Assembly (NCBI GenBank): GCA_015680685.1
Contig: MNCI01022206.1
Location: 290,635 to 331,943, forward strand
From: Gnetum montanum
Lineage: Eukaryota; Streptophyta; Gnetopsida; Gnetales; Gnetaceae
Direction: 5' to 3'
DNA: 41,309 nt
Translations under genes and position numbers: made by a program
The notes under the pieces: generated by a model
The model's input: only the letters and a program-made list of their open reading frames with translations
Databases searched by the model: none
What the model was told of the DNA's origin: nothing
Shown: piece by piece, positions 31,484-40,161 of the stretch
Numbering within the stretch: position 1 is the first letter of the stretch
Layout: each line of letters starts with the position of its first letter

Positions 31484-33488
31484 ATGTCTCTCTCACAAGA
31501 ATATGACAATGCAACAACTAGTAAGGCAATTCAATGGAGAACCAACAAATTATATGATGATGAAGACAAAGTTTGAAGTACTCAATCCTATGCAGGGTTC
31601 TCCTATGTACATAAATGAAGACAACATCATCCCAACTTACAAATTCATAACCTACCTAGTGATGATGAACCCTTGCTAGCCACTAAGAGCCTAATGCGTA
31701 TACAAGAGGCTTTTGAATATCCCGCAGGCATCACCAGGAAAGCCATCTACCCAGGATTGATTTAAACAACTTTTCCAAGTTTTCAGGAGGCTATGATTTA
31801 GATCCGCAACATCCTTTACAAGCCTTCCATGATGTCTATGTATGGAAAAATATTAATAATGGATGGCAAAAACTTAAACTCTTTCCTCTGACACTTGTTG
31901 GCCAAGAAAAAGTATGGTATAGGTCCTTAAGACCAAAATCAATTCAATGTTTGCCAAAAATGGTAGAACTCTTTAATGAAAAATATCAAACTTATGCAAG
32001 AGTGTCAGCCTTGAGGAGACAAATCCAAGAGTGGAAACAAGGACAACATGAACCCTTGGACATGGCCTTAGAAAGATACCATTCATTGTTAAACAATTTT
32101 CCAAGTCATGGATTCTCTGAGAAAAGGCTAATGTATCATATCATGGATGGGCTCCATAATGAGGGATGTATGCCCTAGGTCAACTATATGAGCTATGAAC
32201 CCACCAATTCCAAGAGCTTATTAAGTGGGTAGCAAAAGAAGAAGGAGAAATGGCTAAATGGGAGAATGTTGAAAGCTCTCAATGATACCAAAATCTTGAA
32301 TTAGCAAAGGTCCATGATCATGAAGAGGAAAAATCAACTCATCTCAAGAAGGTGGAATCATCTTTGCTAATACTATAATCACCAGATGAAATTGAGACAA
32401 AGATCAATAAGATGATGGAATGGATACATGAAAAGTGCGGAGAATATGCCAACACTATTAGAGGTAGAACCATGATGAACCAAGAAGCAAGAAAAAACAC
32501 CCTTAGATAATTGGAAAGAAGGGTTGAAGAGAACAAGAACTCAATTGCTAATCATACGTATCAATGTAACACTTTTCTATATGATCACACCAAAGGTCAA
32601 TTCCCAATCTTGTCACATTTACATGAGCATTGGGGAAGAATGTGACATCCAGACTTCCTTCAAAAATACTGTGTTCAATCATAGTGGCAAAAATCCTAGT
32701 TGTGAGGGAGGCCACCCCCAAACTAGTCACACCCTTTATATCATCTAAACCTAAGTGCTTATCAGGTTCAACATCCTATTTCCCCAACTAGGTCAACATC
32801 TTATATCTCATCACATTGTTATTATTCTCCTAAGTATTATCAGTCCGTGTCCTTTCTAACAAGATCACCACCTCATGTTCCTTATACCTCTCCTTACTCT
32901 CAATATTCTCATCCTTCACCTCCTTCTACATTACCACCAATTGTACTAGAAGGTTTTTCACTATAACACCAACCCACAAACATTACTTGTGCTACTACTA
33001 TCAACCATAGTGGGAATCCTTCAGAATGTCGAAAGCATCCTTTCTTTAGACATGACTGTAGAAAGGGATAGCATAGTTCTGAGACCACTGCATCCTCTCA
33101 CTCAGCATAAGTTCAACACTATGGTGCATCATTCTCCTCGAACCCAACACCTCGTGTTACCTTATCAAGGCCACCAATCAATACTCCAACAACCGTGAGA
33201 CCCAATGCATATAGCCACGCAGGGAGACATATCGATCCTTGCATACCATCTTACAGTCATGGGTGTCATAGTGGGTCAACTCCATATCAATTAATCACAT
33301 CTTCTAACTTGTCCCACTATGTCAACTTTAATACAGTGTGTGCACCTCAATTTGAGTACACTCCAACCACAACATCAAAAGACACCTAGTATTTTGGATA
33401 TGACTAGGTCACAATATTTTTGAAATGCATGGATCCAACCCTTCCATTTATTAATTCTCACTATGATCAAAAGTTTAGTTATGGGTGA
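31484..33488 (+). pseudogene. Decayed gag of element B
   Basis: The ATG at 31484, 114 bp after the primer site, opens MSLSQEYDNATTSKAI. The core is best kept at about 31855-32178: NGWQKLKLFPLTLVGQEKVW, then MVELFNEKYQTYARVSALRR, EPLDMALERYHSLLNNFPSH and GFSEKRLMYHIMDGL. This is the Retrotrans_gag fold as in plant Ty3-gypsy Gag. The knuckle after 32560 is damaged (CNTFLYDHTKGQFP, with two Cys replaced by Phe, compared with CNICLYDHPKGQCP in C). The Pro-rich carboxy part ends in PFIN, then a TGA at 33486-33488, as in C. No protease follows. Particle formation is the expected role. Confidence 0.75.
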
Positions 33489-33509
33489 TATCCCCCATTC
33501 TAACAAAAA

Positions 33510-33650
33510 GAATTAATAAATGCTTTTTATTTTCTTTAATTTTATAATTTTCTGTTTTCTAGTTTTTCATCTTTCAATTTTTTGTTTTATCTTTTTATTG
33601 ATTGATTCATCTTTTTATTTATTCTTTTATCTTTTTATCTTTTTATGGGT
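33510..33650 (+). other. T-rich (polypyrimidine) tract of element B
   Basis: Mostly T with repeated CTTTTTAT and TTTTCT units, starting about 20 bp after the gag stop and ending at GGGTAATCTCATC, where similarity to C continues. Confidence 0.7.
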
Positions 33651-34948
33651 AATCTCATCTATAAATAAAACACTCATGTGACTTATTGGTTGAGGTGTTG
33701 TTCTATGCTATCAAGTCTCAAGTGACTAATTACTTGGACAATGAGCCCATGACATCCATCCACCCATTCTATTAATAAGAGGTTCTACTTTGGGTCCAAT
33801 GATATTCTTGACATCATTAAAACTTAAAGTAATTTTGCGCTCATTATGCCTAGAGCAAAAAATGATGGACTAAGAGGGAATGGTTAGGGTGTGACATCAA
33901 GGGAACTTGTGGATTCTCTTTCGTAACATCTATCAAAGTAATCATGCAGCCTAGTTGTACTAAGATCCTTGTAGATCTAATGAAAAATGGGAGTAAGAGT
34001 AATAAAGGCACTCAATAAAGGAACCCAATGCTATTCTAGGGGATCCCACTAGAAATACATGCACCCATGCCTAAAGGTGGGTGGCTTCTTTGGATTATGC
34101 ATAAAAAAATAAAAAATGAAAAATAAAAGAAAAGAGTTTGTGCCAAAGTGGCCAAAAAAAAAAAGAAATCAAAAGATCAAGACAAATGTGCCACAAAGAA
34201 ATTCCAAATCACTCCTTCCTTGAACAAAACACCAAGTGATCATATGCCTTGCTGTCATGATACTCTTATGGTTGTCTAGCATTGCATGAAGCAATGTGAT
34301 GTCACTAATTGGAGGATGGACTTGGTCTTGATTTTGGAGCAACAAGCTAACAACACATTAATCACGTCCTACACTCAGGATTCATTGCGCCCTGGGTTAG
34401 TTACCTCATGTCCCAATCTCTGCAATCCATTCTACAATTCATCGCATCTCACTATTCATGTATTTGTGACTCATGTCTTGTGTAACTGTGAATTCATATC
34501 TCACAATGGTGGTATCTACATGTGTGTGTTTTGTAAAACTAGTGTGGATTACATTTAACCCTTCTAATGCCTAGAAACATTTTAAGGTGTGGTTACGCAA
34601 GGGCATTATAGGTTGGAACCTGCTTTGGGGAGGATCCACTTGCATGAATTTTGGAATTTGTACTTGTTGCACACCACCACATCATTTTATACCCTCCAAG
34701 TACTTCATTACCAAATCTATTCTTTCCTTTATCATCATTTTATCAAACATTCCTCAAAACCAGTACATGTCCTTTTATGTGTCACCTAAACAAATTAGGT
34801 CTAACATTAAACTTTTAAGGTAACTTCCTTAAAAAAATTTCTAACTCTAAAATCACACTAATCAAAGAATTCAACATTTATAAAAGATAATGAGTAACAT
34901 ATGAAATAATTGAACTTCTTTCAATAACCTTACTAATAATTGATCTTT
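33651..34948 (+). other. Conserved noncoding block of element B
   Basis: Aligns along its length with the minus strand of C (38233-39993) and more weakly with A. Best-kept parts: AATAAAACACTCATGTG (near 33665), GTAGATCTAATGAAAAATGG (near 33972), and 34545-34650 with GTTACGCAAGGGCATTATAG and CTGCTTTGGGGAGGATCCAC. Short open frames inside (for example 34286-34558) are not kept between copies. Confidence 0.7.
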
Positions 34949-34960
34949 GTGTGATTGTAG
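34949..34960 (+). promoter_or_regulatory. Splice-acceptor-like site before ORF3 of B
   Basis: TACTAAT (34931-34937), then TTTGTGTGATTGTAG ending at 34960. A branch-like A to AG distance of about 24 nt suits plant introns. ATA (ATG in C) follows directly. Confidence 0.5.
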
Positions 34961-35398
34961 ATAGCCCCTAAAAGATGACAACAAGGAAGACATTCTGAAG
35001 GTGCAACTGAACGCCTAGGGAGAGGCAAAGGCCAAGGACCTCATGAAGAACATGTAGAGAAGGGGGCATAATCATTCAACATCCATCAGGGAACTCCTAT
35101 CACTACATAATATGGCCAAGAAAAAGGTGGAGAGGTCAAGGCCTGACCCTATGAAGAGGAATGATGGCTATTTGTGACATGCCATGTCAAGGCCAATCAA
35201 GTGTTCTTGTAGCTGCCATCTTCATGGAAAGTGCAAACTCCATCAAACATTGAAACATCAACATGGACAACTCATAATCCTCAGATAGAAGAGGATAAGT
35301 GTTAGGCACTTCTTCAATGGTATCAATCTTAGAAGCTTGGAGCACAAGACAAAGGAGAGGCACCCATGGAGGAGCCACAACCATCGGGAACCCCATGA
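34961..35398 (+). pseudogene. Short ORF3 of element B
   Basis: After the acceptor-like site the frame matching C reads KDDNKEDILKVQLNA, then EAKAKDLMKNM and RRGHNHSTSIRELLSL, against KVLLKVRSNYLREVEDK and RRNNHSAFMKKILLQ in C. The end reads DKGEAPMEEPQPSGTP and TGA (35396-35398), against DKGKAPMEEPPPPGTT in C. Between them the frame is shifted. The total of about 145 codons is far shorter than the roughly 900-codon ORF3 of the 13-kb gypsy element, so the central domain is missing. Charged, probably helical; function unknown. Confidence 0.6.
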
Positions 35399-35567
35399 GT
35401 TTCATAAGTTTTGTATTTTGTGTTCATGTCCCAATTTTGTTGTATGCAATTCTCCACTATGGCATGAATAACTTCCTAGTCAGTCAATAATCCCATACCT
35501 ATCCATTGTGTAATCAATAAGGCTTTTTCTCATTTTTTTCAACTTAAGGATGAGTTTTCATTCAGTC

Positions 35568-35576
35568 ATGGGGGTA
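35568..35576 (+). other. Polypurine tract of element B
   Basis: ATGGGGGTA next to the 3' LTR, identical to that of the 13-kb gypsy element. Confidence 0.75.
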
Positions 35577-35602
35577 TGATGAACCATGATTTGTCAGGCT
35601 CT

Positions 35603-35670
35603 GATATCAAACCCTCAATATCGGGTATGTGATATCGTGACCTTACTAGCAATATCAAATACATGATATC
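35603..35670 (+). promoter_or_regulatory. Five-box GATATC array, U3 of LTR B (3' copy)
   Basis: Boxes at 35603, 35617, 35631, 35651 and 35665 (GATATC or AATATC), with the same 14, 14, 20 and 14 bp spacing as the 5' copy. Confidence 0.65.
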
Positions 35671-35688
35671 GTAGTTCATGTGTGAGCC

Positions 35689-35696
35689 TATAAATA
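35689..35696 (+). promoter_or_regulatory. TATA box of LTR B (3' copy)
   Basis: TATAAATA, 112 bp from the LTR start. Confidence 0.6.
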
Positions 35697-36424
35697 CACA
35701 ATTGGGCACATGGGAGAGTCATAGGAAAAGTTAGTATTAGAGTAGGATATTTTTGTCAATTTCAGTTCCTCTTAACCCTTTCCTCAGTGCATGCCTGCAA
35801 TGTGATGATTGTAATTGTATAGAACCTTTATTTGAGTGTGATGTACTTGGACATGCACATTACCAGAAATAAAGTTCGAGATTACTTCATCATTGCAGCA
35901 TTCACTTAGTTTTAATTACTTACTATTATTGTTATTTATTACTTTCTTAATTAATATTTTTCTACCCTCATTTCCTATCCTTGTTATTAAACATGGAATG
36001 AGTACGACTTAATCATGAGCATTTAAGTGTGACTACTTGGTATCCCAGTAGCATACTTAGGACATGCACCTGGTAATCCTAGTAGAGGTACATGAGGTCC
36101 AAGATGTGTATAGATGATTAAGGACAAATGCTCATCACACTTAGGATAGCTTAGACTCTCTTCTTCCTTTCCCTCCTAGCGTAAAACAAAGTTATTTTCC
36201 ATTGTCCCTAGGAGTATCATAGTCATAGGAAACACATCATACACCTCACTCTGGACTAAACGATATGTGACAAAGCAAATGCTAGTCCAGGTGGAAAGAC
36301 AACAAACTGCGATCAATGAATAACTATCTAGATATCACACTAGTCCATCTATAGAGTTCGACCAAATCATGCGTGAATGCTCGTATTCGTATGATTGAGT
36401 GTAGGGGTACCTAGCCACTCATCA

Positions 36425-36429
36425 AATAA
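36425..36429. repeat. Right target-site copy of element B (AATAA)
   Basis: Pairs with GATAA at 30496-30500. Confidence 0.7.
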
Positions 36430-36892
36430 GGTGCTTGTTTCTTAAGTTAAAATACCTAGGTTTGGGCCTGGGTGCAACTACGCAAAGAGGTTAGGCTTTC
36501 TCTTATTAACCAACTCTTGCAAATTCTACTTAATAGAATGAGCACTATGACTCCAAGTGATAATTCTTACCATGGCCTACAATCAATGCTTAATGCAAGA
36601 AAAGCTTTTTAAAGTATTACTGATGTTTGTTAATGGATGATTAATAGAAGTGTTCTTCAAAAAAAATAGAAAAATATTTTATAAAGAACCTATGCAATAA
36701 AAAACCTAAACCATGAAGAGATTGAATGAAAGCTTGAGAAGGTTTAAATTCTTCATTATATTCAAGAAACTTTGATGATGATAGTTTCTCATAAAACCCT
36801 AGGGATGAACCATAGTGTTGTGTTGGCCTTGACATCAGGTACATGATATTTCCTTGGTTTGACGTCGCATGTTCAACATTGAGGTGTATACC
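36430..36892. other. DNA between elements B and C
   Basis: About 460 bp with no repeat match inside the window. A 101-codon minus frame (36641-36946) crosses into LTR C and is probably fortuitous. Confidence 0.45.
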
Positions 36893-37100
36893 TGATGAGT
36901 GGCGAGATACCCCTACACTCAACCATACGAATACAAGCGTTTTCACTCACGATCTAGTCAAACTTCGTAGACGGACTAGTTGTGGCACCTAGATTGTTAA
37001 CCTTAGGTCACAGTTAGTTGTCTTCCCACCTAAGCTAGTATTAGCTTTGTCACGTATGGTTTAGTCTAGAGTGAGGTGTATGATGTGTTCCTAATTCTAA

Positions 37101-37101
37101 N
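37101..37101. other. Ambiguous base N, likely assembly join
   Basis: The only N in the window. To one side the minus strand matches B up to about 30895; to the other it resumes near 31145. Confidence 0.75.
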
Positions 37102-37380
37102 AAGAGTGAGAGAGACTAATTAAGAAAGCAATAAATAATAATTAAATAAATAATAATTAATTAATTAAACAAATGAATTCTGCAATGATGAAGTAATCTC
37201 AATCTTTATTGTCGGTCATGTGCATGTCCAAGTACGTCACACTCGAATAAAGGATGTCATACAATTACATTCACCATACTATAGGCAGACACTGGAAAAT
37301 AATCTATCTCTAGAAGGGAAAAACTACCAGAGCTTCACTAAGGAACTAAACTAGATGATGAACAAGGGAGAGCCGCTTCT

Positions 37381-37388
37381 TATTTATA
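37381..37388 (-). promoter_or_regulatory. TATA box of LTR C
   Basis: TATAAATA on the minus strand, 103 bp from the LTR start. Confidence 0.6.
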
Positions 37389-37406
37389 GACATTGCGGCG
37401 GACTAC

Positions 37407-37480
37407 GATATCATGTACGTGATATTGCAGGGGAAGATGCGATATCGCAACGGACGAGATATCGTGGCCCATGTGATATC
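37407..37480 (-). promoter_or_regulatory. Five-box GATATC array, U3 of LTR C
   Basis: GATATC at 37407, 37441, 37458 and 37475, and GATATT (AATATC on the minus strand) at 37421. Two are centred in longer palindromes, GTGATATCAC and GCGATATCGC. From the LTR tip the spacing is 17, 17, 20 and 14 bp. CpG is well kept here compared with the rest of the window. Confidence 0.7.
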
Positions 37481-37491
37481 ACGTCCCATCA

Positions 37492-37500
37492 TAGCCCCAC
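37492..37500 (-). other. Polypurine tract of element C
   Basis: GTGGGGCTA on the minus strand, in the place of ATGGGGGTA in B and the gypsy element. Confidence 0.65.
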
Positions 37501-37644
37501 AACTGAATAAAAATTCATCCTCGAGTTACAGTGATTACACAATGGACAGGTATGGGATTATTAGATGGGGAAAAAATGAAATGATGCTGCAGTGTGGAAA
37601 GACACAACACAAAAAAAAATGCTACAATTACAAAAAATGGGAAC

Positions 37645-38221
37645 TCATGTAGTTCCTGGTGGTGGTGGCTCCTCCATGGGTGCTTTCCCTTTGTCATGTG
37701 TTCTAGGCTTTGAATCTTGATGGCATTGAAGTATGGCCTGGATTTTCTCCTCTTGTAATGCCATGAGTGCCTTGGCATGCATGTAAGTTTGTGCTTGTTC
37801 CATATAGGCAGCCCAGTCAGTCTTCTCTTTTTCTTCCGCCACCCTTTTATTCTCTGTCAATAGTTTATTAATTTTCTCAATTCTGAGCAACCTTTGGTCC
37901 TGCATTCGGAAGGTTTAATACTTCCAAAATGGCTTGAACAGAGAAATCAATAGTCACACCACAAATGTTAACCATGGTGCCTTCTTCTTCATTGTGCCAA
38001 AATTGGTACGTTTCCCCTAAGTACCACACACCACTTTCAGAGAGGGTATCTCCTGCTTCTGCCTGCCTGGACTATACTGTAGGAGGATCTTCTTCATGAA
38101 CGCTGAATGATTATTCCTCCTATTCTGCATGTTATCTGGTAGGATCTTGTCTTCCACCTCTCTAAGATAGTTCGATCGCACCTTGAGCAGGACCTTCATG
38201 TTGTCCACATTTTGGGGCCAT
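37645..38221 (-). pseudogene. Short ORF3 of element C
   Basis: Two long open pieces. The first (to 38017) reads VDNMKVLLKVRSNYLREVED and RRNNHSAFMKKILLQ. The second (37905-37645, 86 codons) reads RLLRIEKINKLLTENKRVAE, EKTDWAAYMEQAQTYMHAKA, ALQEEKIQAILQC and ends GKAPMEEPPPPGTT with TGA. The second piece has Leu/Ile/Ala heptad-like spacing and many charged residues, so a coiled coil is likely. An ATG lies right at the acceptor-like site (38221-38219) but in another frame, so the true start may be joined from an upstream exon. No family recognised; probably a shortened form of the gypsy ORF3. Confidence 0.65.
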
Positions 38222-38232
38222 CTGCAATCACA
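38222..38232 (-). promoter_or_regulatory. Splice-acceptor-like site before ORF3 of C
   Basis: TGTGATTGCAG on the minus strand with CTTACTAATAAG about 20 nt upstream: a good plant branch point plus acceptor. Confidence 0.5.
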
Positions 38233-39993
38233 CGGGACCACTTATTAGTAAGGTTGTTACCAAAGTTAGGTTATACCTTACTGCTTACCTTAATAGATTT
38301 ACTTTATTTCCATGTGATGTTAATTATTGGAAGAACATGTCCCTGAAAGATTATAATGTTGAGTCCTCTTTGCTTAGGTGGTTTCCCAATTTAATTTTAT
38401 GGTATAGCTAAGGGGATGAAATTGTTTTTGACACATTTTATTCTTTATTTTATAACTAATTACCCTTAATAATATCCTTTGGGTGATTAGGAATTTCAAA
38501 AAAAATTTATGCACTATTAGGTGTGTGCCCCTCCCCCACGACTGAGCTGAACACTCTGGGTTCAAGTAGGTTCAAACGGAATGAAAGTCAAAGTACCAGC
38601 AAGTGAGTTATGGATATGAAAGCAATGGACATGCAATTGCGTGTCGTAGAGAGAACTTGAAAAACTTCCCCTGTGCGAACAATTGCAAATGATGTTGATT
38701 AGCACAAGGGGGTCGTGTATATATATTTTCATTGAAGTTAGGGCACTTAGAGAATGTACCGAATTTTCAATATTTCTTTGAAATTAAACAATGTAAACTA
38801 AGGACATCTGGATGATTGTTAAAGGGTTCCAGGGTAATTCAACTAGTTCTGAAGGCACAAAAATTATGATGGTGTGGAATTTATCAATAAGAACCTCGGA
38901 TGGTAGAGAAAAAGGCTATCTAATGATTCATAGGAATGTTGAATCGGAGGGATGGTAATAAGGGAAAGGATATCATGAACAATACGCTGAGGGTAATAAA
39001 TGGTGTGTGTGAGCTATGTCATAAGTGAAGATTACAAAAGATTACACAAGTGGATCCTCCCCAAAGCAGGTTCCAACCTATAATGCCCTTGTGTAACCAC
39101 ACTTAAAGTGTCCGTGGGCACTAGAAGGGTTAAATGTAATCCGCACTAACTCCACAAAACAAACACATGTAAATATCATAGAAATGAGATGAAGATTCTA
39201 TGCTACATGGGACATGAGCCACAATTACACGAACAGTGAGATGAGACAAAGTAGAGAAGGGATCATAGAGATTGGGACATGAGGTAACTGACCCAGGACA
39301 TAGCGAATCCTGCGTGTAAAGCATGATTAAGGTGTCATTAACCCATCGTTCCAAGATCAGGACCAAGTCCATTCCTCTAATCAGTGACATCACATTATTT
39401 CATCCCATCATGAATGACTATGACAGTACCATAACAACAAGGCATACAATCACTTGGCATTTTATTCCAGCGAGGAGTGCTTTTCTTTTGTGGCACTTTC
39501 TTTTCTTTTTTTCTTTTCTCTTTCTTTCTTTTTTTTCACTTTACTAAAGCCAGAGAAGTTATCAACCTTCAGGCATGGATGCATGTCTTTCCAATGGGAC
39601 CCCCTAGAACAGCTTTTGATTTTCGAGTTCCCTTTTGCTTACTCTTACTCCCATTTTTTATTAGATCTACAAGGATCTTAGTACAACCACGTTGCATGAT
39701 AACTCCCACAAGCATCACCAAAGAGAATCTGCAAGTCCCCTTGATGTCACACCCTAATCATTCCCTCTTGGTCCATCCTTCTTCATTCTGGGTATAATGA
39801 ACACAAAATTAATTTTTAACTTTTAGAAATATCAAGAATATCACTATACCCTCGAACAGAACCTCTTATTTGTAGAGTGGATGAGTGGGTCTAATGGGCT
39901 CACTATTCCAAATAATTGATCACTCATAACTTAATAACATAGAACACACCTCAACCAACGATCCACATGAGTGTTTTATTCATAGATGAGATT
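38233..39993 (-). other. Conserved noncoding block of element C
   Basis: Aligns with 33651-34948 of B. It is longer by a few hundred bp, mainly in 38240-39000. A GTAAGT donor-like motif occurs at its upstream end (39999-39994, minus). Open frames such as 39130-39393 match a frame at 34286 in B only because the DNA is alike. Confidence 0.6.
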
Positions 39994-40110
39994 ACTTACG
40001 AAAACATAAAAAGACCAAAACACAAAAAGAGAAAAAGAGAAAACAAAAAGTTGAAAAATGAAAAACTGAAAAACAAAAAGTTGTAAAATCAAAGAAAATG
40101 AAAAATATTT
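39994..40110 (-). other. T-rich (polypyrimidine) tract of element C
   Basis: On the plus strand a run of AAAAAG, AAAAC and GAAAAATGAAAAACTG units; T-rich on the element strand. It lies 50-170 bp after the gag stop. Confidence 0.65.
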
Positions 40111-40161
40111 ATTAACCCTGCTTGTTATTTAGAATGAGGGGTATCCCCCATAACTAATCAG

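Larger units (their letters stand above)
30501..36424 (+). mobile_element. Element B: complete non-autonomous gypsy-type LTR element, 5.9 kb
   Basis: LTRs of 850 bp (30501-31350) and 848 bp (35577-36424), a tRNA-Asp-type primer site, gag, a T-rich tract, a noncoding block, a short ORF3 and a purine tract. No protease, RT, RNase H or integrase motif occurs in any frame between gag and ORF3. Its ends match the 13-kb gypsy element and it carries a 5-bp target duplication with one mismatch. It therefore moved as a unit, presumably with enzymes from a full-length relative. Confidence 0.9.
35577..36424 (+). repeat. 3' LTR of element B
   Basis: 848 bp, TGATGAACCATGATTTG to TAGCCACTCATCA. It matches the 5' LTR over its whole length, visibly less diverged than the gypsy and copia LTR pairs. 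Confidence 0.9.
36893..37491 (-). repeat. 3' LTR of element C, with an internal gap
   Basis: On the minus strand it starts TGATGGGACGTGATATC and ends GCCACTCATCA. At 599 bp it is about 250 bp shorter than the B LTRs. The missing part (B positions about 30895-31145, including the TTGGTATCCTAGTAG core) falls exactly at the N at 37101. Confidence 0.85.

Noticed and set aside
34286-34558. Open frame in the noncoding block of B, with a similar frame at 39130-39393 in C
   Set aside because: The likeness follows from DNA homology; A does not keep the frame and neither has domain features.
36641-36946. A 101-codon minus frame between elements B and C as a host gene fragment
   Set aside because: It crosses the end of LTR C, has no recognisable motif and no coding context; chance openness is more likely.
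39454-39797. Phe/Leu-rich plus frames in element C as membrane peptides
   Set aside because: They are antisense translations of a purine-rich stretch of the noncoding block, with no conservation in B.
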